From: Prorocentrum cordatum
Lineage: Eukaryota; Sar; Dinophyceae; Prorocentrales; Prorocentraceae
Length of the DNA: 64,000 bases
Assembly (NCBI GenBank): GCA_963575745.1
Contig: CAUYUJ010015700.1
Coordinates: 151,808 to 215,807, forward strand
Direction: 5' to 3'
The translations under genes were made by a program, and so were the position numbers. The first letter of the stretch is position 1, and each line of letters begins with the position of its first letter. The notes under the pieces are model-generated. The model had not been told where the DNA came from, made no database searches, and was given only the letters and a program-made list of their open reading frames with translations. Shown one piece after another: positions 42,371 to 53,099 of the stretch.

Positions 42371-42573
42371 ATGTCTCTGCTCCGACTTCCCTCGGCCGGA
42401 GTTAGCTTCTATCAGAAGAGCACCCCGTTCAGAAAGCTGTTTGGGGAAATATAAATTGCATAGTCGCATGCTTTCCTGGGGCGCGATGACCCTCATTTGT
42501 ATACACTGGCAAAGTCCAAACGTCATTCTGAGCCAATTCGAGCAATGCTTTCCCGTAGGCGTTCCCACTCACA

Positions 42574-43618
42574 TCAGATCGGACACCATGGAAGTGCGAA
42601 TGTACATGGTACTGGAGACCTGGTTTCGGACCGTTGAACCCGATGCGATGCGAACAACTGCGGACCAGAACTGAGTGGGCGGAAGAACGCTGTCCGAGGC
42701 CCCCCAGTCCTCATCATTGCCGCTAGATCTCCCCCAGCAAAAGGAATCACCCGGTGACCATTCCCCTCCGCTAAGCGAGCGATGGCCTGGCACATCGCCT
42801 GCAAGCTTAGCCATGCTGCAGAGGCGTGGAGTCCAGGACCAACTACAGACACGTAAAGGCATAGTATATATGTGATGAATTCTACCCACTCGGACGGGGC
42901 ATCTTTACTCAGGGGCGCGGCTGAGCCGGCCCCTGTTCGTCTCCTATGTTCCAGCACGTTCCAAATACCACGGGCCAAGTCGCTCGGGTCGGACATTTCC
43001 TGCTCCACTCCGGGAGCAGAGGGAGGCGTCGGGCCCGGGCCGCGAGGGGGATCACCTCCTCCATCTTCACGAGGTGCACCTGGGGGCAGTCGGGCGTCTC
43101 TGCCATGGTCGCCAACCCCAGCTGGTGCTCCCCAACCGCCAGCTGAGCCGGAAGGGGGATTCCCCCTGCCTCCACTACCGGCTGCGCCGGAGGAGGAGGC
43201 CCCGCCTGCCGCGGCCCGTACTGGGCCATCAAACTGACATAGCGAAGCCTCGGATGGGGGCGCCATTTTTCCCCGGACTCCACGGAAGACCTAACTTTGC
43301 GGTTCTTTGCTGGTCTCGGCTTGACAGCATCACTTGGCCTCTTCTGCGGCGGCTGCCCCTCCATTGTCCGGGAGGTCTCGGCGCCTGCAGCTTTGACGGT
43401 CTTCGCCGGTCTCGATTCGCCGGCGTCGCTTGACCGCTTCTGCGGCAGGTTTCCTTCCGTCGCCCGGGACATCTCGATGTCTGGGACCGTCGCTTCGACC
43501 TCGGGCGGCTGAGCCGTCGAGCGGAGTCTCGCCCTCTTCGAGGAGGGCTCTCCTTCAGAGCCCTCCACTCTCGATGCTCAGCCAGGACCTTGTCGGCCAG
43601 GGCTTGTTGAAACCGCAT
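42574..43618 (-). pseudogene. Gag-like frames with basic repeat
   Basis: Minus strand from 43618: MRFQQALADKVLAEHREWRA, then in a shifted frame two copies of a basic repeat (PQKRSSDAGESRPAKTVKA and PQKRPSDAVKPRPAKNRK) separated by MSR/TSR-type linkers. Then come Pro/Gly-rich sequence and, shifted again, SDLARGIWNVLEHRRR. It looks like a disordered nucleic-acid-binding gag segment. At least two frameshifts. No known domain. Confidence 0.35.
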
Positions 43619-43639
43619 GGGCCCTCGTATTTACATCGC

Positions 43640-44180
43640 CTCTAATTACGGGGAGGGCAAAATGCGCCCCCCCACTCGTCGACGGCTGAGCCGTTCGGGG
43701 CTTCGTTGCGGGAAGGCCCCCGAATATGCATGTAAACTACCTGGTCCGTTATTCTATATGGGACGCGGACCGCGACGAAATGTCCTGCGTTCTCTATATA
43801 GGTGAACTCTGGCGGGCTCAAATGGCCCCTATTAGCTCACCGCGATCGCAACTGCGAACAAGTCTGCTTTTGCGGTCACCAGGCGGGCCGCTGTAAAATT
43901 GGCACCTCAAAAACGCGCGCGGGCCAACATGGGAATGAAAATACTAGCGCACTTTGATGCTTTCAAGATCCGAGGGAGGGCCGTCAAAGCTGCCCCTGCA
44001 ACGATTCCCGCATTATTGCTGACGCGCGGCCCAGAATACAACCCATGGGCCCTCGGCCATCCTACGATATAATATGTGGACGACCGACTCGTTGGTAACG
44101 AAAGTCCTTTCGAAAGTAAATGTGCGGGCGTCTGTCTAGGACAACCCGCTGCATCCAGCGACCCGGATGGGTCGCTTGTG
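43640..44180. other. No gene recognised
   Basis: Mixed sequence with one GGCTGAGCC motif (43684) and no convincing frame. It leads into a purine-rich run. Confidence 0.4.
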
Positions 44181-44185
44181 AATGA

Positions 44186-44229
44186 CAGAGAGAGAGAGAA
44201 GAAGAAGAAAAACAAAAACAAAAAAAAAC

Positions 44230-44271
<42 letters not shown>
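44186..44271. repeat. GA/AAC-rich simple repeat
   Basis: GAGAGA followed by GAAGAAGAAAAACAAAAACA and a (GA)n run of about 17 units. Confidence 0.93.
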
Positions 44272-44272
<1 letters not shown>

Positions 44273-45225
44273 GAAACAAACACCCCTGGCTCAGACGTTT
44301 CAAGATGACACGTGCATTTTATCTCGACATCCGTCCAATCTGCGCAGCCCGATCCTGACGCGTCACCCAACTCAGCGCGTTGTATTGTTGGCCTAGCCAT
44401 TGGGACCTTGATTTCCCTTGCCGACTGAGCCGGTGGAAACCCTTAGTCCCCAGCTTCCTGGCCACTTCTCGCAACATCTTGCCAGGGTTGTCTGGGATGG
44501 CCGCGCGTTGAAAACAATCTTTGTCACGCATGTAGCTCTCAGCGCATTATCCTCGAGAAGCTCGCCAGCACGTCCTACAGCAATGGTCAGCCCATTCAGG
44601 GTCCTCACAGTGGTCCTCACAGTCGGTCCTCACTGATTATTCTTGCAGCTCGCCAAACAGCTCGTTCTCAACTATGACGGCCCGCCTGACCTGCATCCAC
44701 CCGAGCCCCGCGGGGCACTGGCATCACATGGTTTCACAATAGGAAAACCACTTCTCCTTTCCGGTCATGTCGGACGGTTGAACCGCCGAGACGTCCAGCA
44801 GTGGTCGAACGGGATCGATCTGCGAGCGGTAGGCTTCGGAATGAGATCCAAAGCCTGCGAGGGGGACGCGGCCGCGGCCGCGCGGCGGCGCTGCCTGCGG
44901 GGAGGCCGGCCGACGGCGAGCCCACCCCAGCTTTTGAGAGAAAACGGCGACGGCACATGGGTCACAACTCGAAGAGGCAGGACCAAAGCATGAGTGCGAT
45001 GCAGCACGCGCAAGCACAACATGAACCTGTCGAGCACATGCGTCAGTATAATCCTCAGCAAGTTTGGAATCCCTACCCCGTGCTTCAGCATGTGCACGCG
45101 TGCCGTCACACTTGCGCTCCAACCCAGTCGTCACTATATCCGACGTGGACGCAATAGTCCGCGGCTTCTTCATGAAATTCCACTCTCTGTCTCGCAAACC
45201 GCGCGCACACCCGTGCAGAACTGAT
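44272..45225. other. Unassigned retroelement-like sequence
   Basis: Short open frames on both strands with no diagnostic motif. A GACTGAGCCGG motif near 44422 has the orientation seen in the minus-strand elements. The plus-strand copia segment becomes recognisable only from about 45250. Confidence 0.3.
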
Positions 45226-45227
45226 TT

Positions 45228-45470
45228 GTGCAGTCCTATCTCACGTCATGGAAGCGCAGATTCGGACACGACTTTGCAGCTCCGCTCCTTCCGTTCGGAT
45301 CCCTCGTGCGCTTCGTGGCCCCTCCTGAATCTAAGTTTCGGATCGCCAAAACCGGCGGGGCGATGGTCGCGGGGGTTCCCCTCGGATTTGTACATAAAGC
45401 GGGAAGCATGGTAAGGCCCGAGAGCTATGTGTCACCGCTGAGACAACTTGACGGGCTCAACATGGAATAA
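45228..45470 (+). pseudogene. Copia integrase C-terminal segment (plus strand)
   Basis: Plus-strand frame: WKRRFGHDFAAPLLPFGSLV, then FVAPPESKFRIAKTGG, then GVPLGFVHKAGS. This follows the standard copia text after the integrase core (W--RFG-DF-G---PFG--V, KF, GVFLGY-LHPGG). The preceding integrase core is not on this strand; it lies at 49.4-49.8 kb on the minus strand. A stop at about 45468 ends the frame. Confidence 0.6.
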
Positions 45471-46244
45471 GGGCGAACGCCAGTTGGCAAGCGCTCAATA
45501 ATTGAGAAGTCTGATCAAGTCTACAGCAATATTTTAGATGGCACTGCGGCTGACCAAGAGCCCAAGGTCCCCATGAGGGAAACGCGCGAAAAGGCACAGA
45601 CCGACACTAGGAATGTTATAATACCTCCCGGTGGCTCCTCCGCCGGCTCAGCTGGGCAGGGGGCCCGACTAGGTTCACAGACGGCTCCGCCGTTCGATGG
45701 CCGAGGCCCTGGCGAACTGATGCCACCGCCCCCTTCCAGGGGCCGAAGCCGCACCGCTACCAGACCCCGACGACGACTCCAACGACGATGGCCCGGGGGG
45801 AATTGTCGTGGATGACGTGCCTTTAGCGCCGGGCGGTCGGGCCCCCAGCGAGATTCGAGATCCGATATTGACCCGAAGCAAAGGCTTGGTCTCGCTCATG
45901 TTCAGTACATATTGGATCGTGAGTCCAACTTCTCTGCGGCCCAGCCGAGATCCAGAGTGCCTGGACCGGGCCAGCTTCTCGCCCGTACCACGCACAATCT
46001 TTAAGCAATAGAATATTGCGACGATCGACGCGTCGTGGTCGGGCCCACCATGGATGAACTACCCGAGAAGCTGCCATTGAAAGGGTCGACGGAAAACATG
46101 CAGCATCCAAGTCGTGCTGTACTGCGATGCAGACTACGCACATATTGCGAGAGTATGGGTCGCCGACCCTAACCCGCTACGCGGTGCTCAACGGCTAAAG
46201 AAATGACCTAGTTCCACAAACCATGGGATTCACCCGAGCCGCCG

Positions 46245-47150
46245 GTTCCACGTGAGTCGCGCCGAAAGAGAGAAGGCAATGGAACAGTTTCGACCCGAGA
46301 AGCGCGACTGCATCGGCATTGATGATCCAGGGCCCTGTATCGCGCTCCTTCGCGACTGTGAAATCGACTTCGTCGAACTCCAAGACGGCCGCGAGGCCGT
46401 GTGGACAGAATGGGCTCGACTACGCAGCACTGGCACCTGGGATGAATCAGGCGTCATGGAGTACGACGACGTGATTCAACAAAGGAAAGGGCAAACAACT
46501 CATGTCGGACGTTTATTCGCAATCCTAATCGAAAAAACTCTGAACACCTGCTCGGGCATAAGGGCCGCAAATGCAAGGGCAGAGTTGTATTCGACGGACT
46601 GGATGTCAGGAATCGAAACAAAGAATTATTCCATGAATGTTCCAGCAGTCCTGCAACCACGCAGGCTAATACAGCGGCCGACACATACGGCCTGTTTGAG
46701 GGGCATGATCTTCAACAGGCTGACACTGAACAGGCCTACGCGCAATCCATGCTCGGCGGAACTCCGACGTGGATCTTCTTGCCGCGTGATGAATGGCCGC
46801 CTGCCTGGACGAACATGCGCAACCCTGTGTGCCCACCCATCCTTTCGCTTCGCGGATTTCCCGATTCTGGAGGACATCGGGAACAGCATTGTGAGGGGCA
46901 CGTTGTTTCGAAAGGTTCTATCAAGCGTAGTCCTTGGCGTAGTTGTTGCTTCCGTCCGAAACTGCCCTTGTTTCTCATGCTCTATGTTGATGACTTCAAA
47001 CCTTGCTGGACCAAACGCTAATCTCGACAAAGGATGGCGACTATTGCAGGAGCCATCCGAGGGATGACCTAATAGCATTGAAATAGATCCCCCTACGGGT
47101 GTGGGGCGGCACCTAGGATGCGAACACCCACTATCCACGCAGTATGCAGA
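46245..47150 (+). pseudogene. Copia-type reverse transcriptase (plus strand)
   Basis: Starts with a helix SRAEREKAMEQFR and EWARLRSTGTWDESGVMEYD, followed by THVGRLFAILIEK. The next motifs are in other frames: LQQADTEQAYAQSMLGG (about 46710-46760), WIFLPRDEWPPAW (about 46770) and LPLFLMLYVDDFK, with the catalytic YVDD codons at 46983-46994. After a further shift, GRHLGCEHPLSTQYAEV follows (about 47105). This is the usual RVT_2 (copia) order. At least three frameshifts. It would copy element RNA into DNA. Confidence 0.75.
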
Positions 47151-47302
47151 AGTGCGAAGAGAACTACCCACGGCACCTGACCCGCCGCCACCGAAAATCA
47201 AGAAATCGTCCGCATCTGGACAACAAACGGAGAGCGCTGACGAGAATGCGGGGGGGGGGCTCCTCGGCACAGCCGACTGAGCCCTATCAGCCCAGATAAC
47301 CA

Positions 47303-48350
47303 TGGATGGTCAGAGCCATTGAATATGACATGACCGAATTATGCGCATCATGCGTCACTTTGCATGTGCAGTTGACCGACACCGACCACGCAACATACCC
47401 TGCTGCTGGCACACCTTTCGGCCCAGAACGTCCTGGTTTTGAAGCTGGACAGGGAGGTCCGAGAGGTGAGAAATATTCCCCAGCAGAGGAAGCATTGGCG
47501 ACCGCGCTGAATCTCAATGTCGACTCCGGCCCTCCGGACAAGCCGGTCGAGGTTCGCGGCTCAGCCGCAGAACCTGGCCCAGACGGCCCAGAGTCACCGA
47601 CTCCGTCGCGCGTGCTTCAGCCGATTGCCGCCAATATTCTGATGAAAATATCATACGTGGCGAATGGCTCGATTTGATCTCCTGCGAGCTGCGTGCCACG
47701 CAGCTAGCTGCACCACTAAGTGGACGGAGCAACAAGAAATGGATATCTTTCGCTTAATATGCTATAGTATTCTACCACGCACTACAAAATGATATCGTGT
47801 TTTGGCGACAGGATGGAGGACGTCACAGTAAGGCAATCTTCAGATGCTGATATTGCCAGTGACTTGCGAACGCATCGCAGCACCAGTGCCAGTCATCAAG
47901 TTATTCGGGCACCCTACACGAGGGCCAACCAGAACATGGCCTCTCGTAGACAAACCTGCGCGTCCCACAATACACTTGAAACAGAAATTGTCGCGGCAGA
48001 TCTGGCAACGCGAAGAGTACTAGTGTCTGCACTGCCCTTGCGGGAAGTTCTGCTAAAAAGAAAACCACATTCACGATTATGGGAGATCACCAAGCAGCGC
48101 GCAAAGTCATCGAAGCGGGGGGCCCGATGAGATTAATGCACCCCCGACATCACCGAATACATACCGCTGCTATCTCTGAGCAATTCACTCAGGGACTGTT
48201 CATGCACATTGCGAGCGCACGCAGAACGAAGCCGCTGACATCGGTACTGAGCGCTTTACAGACACACTAGCATCGGTCAAGGTGCTTTGCCCTGTCAATA
48301 TCGTCACTCCCAAGTTTTGGAAAGTCACTCGCAACCGGGACTACCCGGCG
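47303..48350 (+). pseudogene. Copia-type RNase H (plus strand)
   Basis: MVRAIEYDMTELCASCVTLH starts the domain region. An insertion-like acidic/Pro segment follows, then ILMKISYVA, LLRAACHAASCTTKWTEQQE, SSDADIASDLRTHRSTSASH and RRQTCASHNTLETEIVAADL (catalytic Asp and Glu regions). After a frame shift come DHQAARKVIEAGGPMRLMHP and SEQFTQGLFMHIASAR (48080-48210), and finally NIVTPKFWKVTRN. This matches the C-terminal end of dinoflagellate-type copia polyproteins. Several frameshifts. Confidence 0.72.
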
Positions 48351-48363
48351 TCAATGTTCGCCG

Positions 48364-49251
48364 ATGGCCCCCCGCCTGAAACACGGGGGGATTCTCGAGC
48401 CACGGATAGGTCCCAAGGCGGCGGCGCGCCAAGGAGCGGTTGTGCCAAGTAAAAAGATGCATGAGAAGAAGAGAGCCACCAAGGGCAAGCCTGCGATGAC
48501 CATGCCTACATCAAAAATGGTTAAGGGATCGGTTACGCCGCAAGCTGGCACAACCACGCCCAGTGGCCAAACAATGCGTCCGACACCAGCTCCCGGCTCA
48601 GCTGCGGTAGCCGCGCATGGTGTCAATGATGCACGCGGCCAAACAATGCCTTCCGCTACAGCAAACAAAGGTTTCAGGAAAAGCTCCCATAAGCGCAAAT
48701 CGAGAGAAGACAAAGAAATCATGGCCATGTTTGATATGACTGACAGTGAATCAGACGCTTCGGGTTCGAAAGTACAGATTCCCAGCGCTCAAGAGATACT
48801 GGAAGAAGGGGAGAACGATAATAAAATTATTGACGCGGCTGCGGCCAAATCCCAGAACAGTGGGTTGACTCAGTCGACACCACGGCAAGAGAAGGACCAA
48901 TCGATAAATACATATGAGTGGAACGGTGAACGATTGATATTTGAATATTGGTGCGGACCCAACAGTAGAGATGGCAATCCTACGAATGTTGTTGATCATG
49001 CTTGTAGAGATCTACGATATACCGGGCGCGAGGACATGAGAAACCATTCGGGTAATTTGAAGGCTCTTGTAGATATAAAATCAAAGGAAAACGCATGTTA
49101 CTCTGGGGTTCGATCCCATGTACGGGAGGCTCTCCTTGGCAATATGTTAATGAGGCTCATTATTTCCGTAAGGGTGATCATAGGTCCTGGCGTAGGCTTC
49201 GGGGAATTAGGACGCATTCCAGACACCTGCTTTGGAGCTTCATGGAAATAG
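48364..49251 (+). CDS. 295-codon ORF downstream of the copia RNase H, function unknown
   Basis: Uninterrupted frame starting MAPRLKHGGILEP. The N-terminal third is Lys/Thr/Pro-rich and basic. Then come EDKEIMAMFDMTDSESDAS and an acidic helix SAQEILEEGENDN, followed by a more structured C-terminal part (TYEWNGERLIFEYWCGP, NVVDHACRDLRYTGRED). It overlaps the tail of the RNase H region and ends near the break where the coding strand switches. It may be a 3' ORF of the copia element. It is one of the few intact frames in 32-56 kb. No family recognised. Confidence 0.4.
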   Translation: MAPRLKHGGILEPRIGPKAAARQGAVVPSKKMHEKKRATKGKPAMTMPTSKMVKGSVTPQAGTTTPSGQTMRPTPAPGSAAVAAHGVNDARGQTMPSATANKGFRKSSHKRKSREDKEIMAMFDMTDSESDASGSKVQIPSAQEILEEGENDNKIIDAAAAKSQNSGLTQSTPRQEKDQSINTYEWNGERLIFEYWCGPNSRDGNPTNVVDHACRDLRYTGREDMRNHSGNLKALVDIKSKENACYSGVRSHVREALLGNMLMRLIISVRVIIGPGVGFGELGRIPDTCFGASWK

Positions 49252-49364
49252 CGCACGCTGTCGTCGAAGCAGTGGGAACCGTCTGAATTGCATGGCCTAG
49301 CCAGTGTAAGGCTTTTGTGCGAGTCACCATCCTCAGGGATCCAAGCGTTATAACCGAGACAAAA

Positions 49365-49824
49365 CTACCGGACGGCATGTTTAAAAGGGCGGGGGGAGCC
49401 GGCCTGCATCAACATGGCTCGGGCCCCCATCTGAACGATTCCGTTGGACCGTTCAGCAACAGCCATAAGCTTTTTGTTGCCAGGGATGGTAGGATCATGT
49501 GCTGTCTTTAATTCTACGCACGCTAGCCCGGTCGCGAAAAATCGCACGCGCGGTCTCATCGTGGAGCCCCCGCGATAGGTCATCCATCGCAAGCCAGTGA
49601 TCTATAGTGGTCAGGCGTCCGAACGTGACGGGGTCCGCGTATGGTCTAGGTACCCTAAACCCTCTGTTGCGCGAAATTCTTTGTTGACGCCTTGATGCCT
49701 GTGCCCAGTTACATACTGCCCAGTTACATACTGCGCAGAAGGGATTCTTCGGGGTATGAGTTAGCAAATGCGCGAGGGAAGCTGCGCTCTTTTTGAGTCG
49801 CTCAGTGGCGGAGACTGGTACCAA
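49365..49824 (-). pseudogene. Copia integrase zinc-binding region and core (minus strand)
   Basis: ERLKKSAASLAHLLTHTPKN with CAVC gives the HHCC-type GAG-pre-integrase/integrase N-terminus. Then VTFGRLTTIDHWLAMDDLSR contains the first core Asp, and RAIFRDRASV follows. After a frame shift, VAERSNGIVQMGARAMLMQA and SPRPF match the integrase text ending in AGLP--FW. A 15-bp tandem duplication at about 49706-49735 repeats the peptide AVCNW. The domain stops about where the plus-strand segment supplies the integrase C-terminus. Confidence 0.68.
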
Positions 49825-49829
49825 CCTCT

Positions 49830-50595
49830 GCGTCGTCTAGGTCGAGATCAGGCGGTACGTCGATGCCAACAAGGTCAACACCACCCGAGCCCTCATCTAC
49901 ACCCCCCCCTGGCCAGGTGCTGCAGCAGATGCGGCGGAATCGAGCCCATCATCCACGTCGTAGGGCAAGAACCCTGAGACCCCGTATAAGCAAGGGCTCT
50001 TATGCACAGCCGCACAGCCTCCAGCTAAGCCGTGGTGTCATATAGTACGACCAACGACTGAGTCGTGGTTGGGAGAAGATGAGACACTGATCAAGCTCAT
50101 CACGCCGGCAGGTGTTCGATTCCAACCGCACCCTCGAACATTCTGAGGCGAATCGTAGAAATAGATGGCGACACCCATGGAGTCTACGTCGGACGGGAAC
50201 GGACAATCGGACACGGCCGGTCTGCCGTCCGCATAGCCAGGGTCACCAATCACTTCTTGCATATGCAAGTCTATGGTTACTCGACGCTGGATTGATTGGG
50301 GCGAAGGGCCCCCGGCAGATCCCACGTCATCCAGAAATTTCTCGGCGCCTGACGTCACGCAACACCACCGCTCGGGAGTTGCAAGCTTCGCGGCGGCAAC
50401 AGCACATCCACTGACCCAGCACCTCTCTGCCAGATAGGGTCAAGTAAAGTATCTTGCCCTCAACGACCAGGTCCACTCTATGACCGATGGCAGGAGTAAG
50501 CAGGGTCGCTGGCCTGCTGGCCAAACGACACTAAAGCCGTGATCCATGCACCGCTCTCCTACTGAGATCACTGCCGGTGTTTCCGGCATGACCGA
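49830..50595 (-). other. Protease-integrase linker region, degenerate
   Basis: Minus-strand fragments such as RRVTIDLHMQEVIGDPGYAD (about 50295) and AIYFYDSPQNVRGCGWNRTP (about 50170) are protein-like but unrecognised. They lie where the spacer between copia protease and integrase is expected. Confidence 0.35.
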
Positions 50596-50599
50596 CGCT

Positions 50600-50917
50600 T
50601 CAAAACTTCCATCCCAAAAAAATAGGGCACGCGACGCGAACTGAACCGAAGGCCAGCGAAGAACCCCCGGCAGCGTTCAGGGAGATCGACTCTTCAAGAC
50701 GCCTGCCCATGCCCATTGCGCCTGCAGCGCGAATACACTTCTCTGCGATGAGATTGCGCCCGCAGCCTGCGTCAAGTATGAACCTAAGTGATCCGAGGTG
50801 CACGGATGATCCCTCCTTGCGCCCCGCGGTGGCTGAGCCGCCTGGGACGGCAAAGCCGCCCCCCCCCCCCCCACCCCACACACCCATCGGATTCCAACCA
50901 CAGATGCCAAACTTCAT
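50600..50917 (-). pseudogene. Copia-type protease fragment
   Basis: LRFILDAGCGRNLIAEKCI (50750-50779, minus) resembles the DSGCG--LI active site of dinoflagellate-type copia retropepsins, with Ala for Ser. Further down, SISLNAAGGSSLAFGSVRV resembles the flap region (TANG---). It lies between gag (upstream, higher coordinates) and integrase. A run of 14 C at 50862-50875 sits just upstream. Confidence 0.55.
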
Positions 50918-51370
50918 CGGCGAGGTCGCACGCCCTAGTCAGGGCTTGCATCGACGATGCTTCCCATTGAATCAACATCTGTCGATATTCTGCTCTCGGG
51001 AACCTCCACCTATCATCTACACTCGAAGGCAGCTCCTTCGGGCTGCGGCGACGCACCTTCCTCCGAGAGGCAGTGGGCTCTCGAGTTGAGGGGTGCATTC
51101 GGACACGAAGGCCGCGCCGATCAGTCTTCGCAGACCTGACGCAACTTTTAAAATGGGGTTCGCCACAAAACAATGCAATGGCTTCCCTTGGAAGAGGTTG
51201 TGATTGAACGAAGATAAAAACTAATTAGTCAGCCATTCCTGCCGTTCCTGCTGCGTTTCGGAAGCGGGGAAAATTCCTCGGATAACTCATGAATTCCTAT
51301 GGCGCGCGCATGGCATCTTCCAACCGTTAAAGATCTGTCGGCCGGGCTAAGCCCAAGGCCACGGGAGCCC

Positions 51371-53011
51371 CTAGCCAAGATTGAAGAGTAAGACTGCCTC
51401 GTCAGCAAAGCAGCACTGGCGCAAACTCCGCCAGCACTGAGCCATCGTCACGGATGGCCAGGCATGTTCTGCGCGAACCAGCAGTCCTTGCAACGCGAAC
51501 AGGCCCCTGTTTCCGCGAACACTTTGCACGGCTTGTCTTTCCCTTTTCCTTTTACCCTTCTCTTTATTCTTGTCACGGCCCTTACTCGACCCCAGGCTTC
51601 GCGGTGTCCCCCCTGGCGCGGCGCTGCTGGCACTAGCAGCACCGGAGTCGGCTTGCTTGGTGGTCCGTTGGTAGCCGAGAGACCTCCCTGCCTCAAGCTG
51701 GGCTTCCGTCAATCCTCGATGCCGCTTGTAGCATCCACTCTGCGGGCCCTTACGAGTGCGAGGGTCTCGCGAGAAGGCATGGCCGGCCAACTTGCTCCGG
51801 CGTTCTCGCGAGGTCTCGGATTTGCTTCTCGCTCGCGATTGCGTTGCACTGGTATTGCCAAACTTGTTCGACGGAGTCGACGAGCGCAGCCGATCCTTCC
51901 CCTTCGGACCTCTGTTTCCTGGTTTCTCGCCCCTGCCTCTCCGGTCATTATTTCCGCCAGCTGGCTTGTTAGCACCGCCCGCTACCGGCTGAGCCAGAGC
52001 AGCTGGCGTCTTGGGCATCTTGTGGTTGCGAGGGCAACCCTCTCCCGCCTCGGGGCAGTTCTTTCCTTGCTTAACATGTCAGCTGGTCGTCTCGCATGTG
52101 GTACGTCCGCTTGCTGTCTTGTCGGTGGGCAAGCCGGACCGGCGCGCCGTCGCTGCCATCGCGGAAGCTCGTCGTCCGCCCCCGCCGCCCTCATTCATCC
52201 CGCCACTAAGACCTGCCTGCCTATTTCTAGAGTCGACGGTTGACTCGTGCTCTGACATTGCCCATTTCTCACGACCCCGCATCATAAGTGACTCAACCTG
52301 CCATGACAAAAAGCCAGTGGTAAGACCGCATTCCTGTTCCAGGAAGGTCTGTTGATGTCTCATGCCACTGCATGACCACCTCGAGTCTCGGAACTTGTTT
52401 CACCTGTTCATAGAAATTCGGATGGATCGAGGCTTTCATTTCGTCAGAAGGTTCTCTAGCGCCGCATAATTCTTGGTTGCGCTCCATCCATTCATTGTAA
52501 AATGATATAAATTCTGATTGGGCTTCTGGCGATCGATAGTGATCATAAAGAGATCGCTACATATCCAGTGCTGCCAATTTTCTGATCTAACCGAACACCA
52601 AACACATATAGCACGGATCATCTCACGACCCGCGAGAAGGCGCTGCTCAATCTGGCACGAATGTTCGACGCGGTTTAATTGTGAGAAGAAATGGAAATAC
52701 TGCACAGAAACATTACGATTACGTATCCTGGTGGAAAATTTATCAAGCAGATTTGTTGCTATCATCATATCAAGACGCATGAAGACTCCGGCTGTCTGGA
52801 GGTTATATTTGGGAATATCTGGGTTCATGGCTTCCATGATCCACACCTGCGCTGCCCTGACATCATGCCAAGACCCAGCCGCCGCCCTTACACAATGTTG
52901 CTTCCATTCTCGCAGTGTCTGGGCACTTGGGATGTCCATAAGGTTAAGCTCCTTAGCATTCCCAGAAGTTCTCCAATTGGGGTCCACTGAATTGGCGATG
53001 CACGGCTGCAA
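51371..53011 (-). pseudogene. Copia gag with CCCH finger
   Basis: From 53011 the minus strand reads IPSAQTLREWKQHCVRAAAG, IMEAMNPD, FMRLDMMIATNLLDKF and LLAGREMIRAI, a helical gag core. Further along are Arg/Ser/Lys-rich frames (52018-51371). In a shifted frame, PCKVFAETGACSRCKDCWFA (about 51530-51470) is a CCCH-type finger (C-X8-C-X5-C-X3), with Gln replacing the final His. The order gag core, basic region, finger, protease (50.8 kb), integrase (49.8 kb) is that of a copia element on the minus strand. Multiple frameshifts. Confidence 0.55.
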
Positions 53012-53099
53012 CGCGGGGTCGGCGGGGCCGTTCGGCCCTCCGCCGACATCACCGCCTGGGCCCCTCCATCACCAGGCCCCCCCGGAGGGTCGCCTGGCG

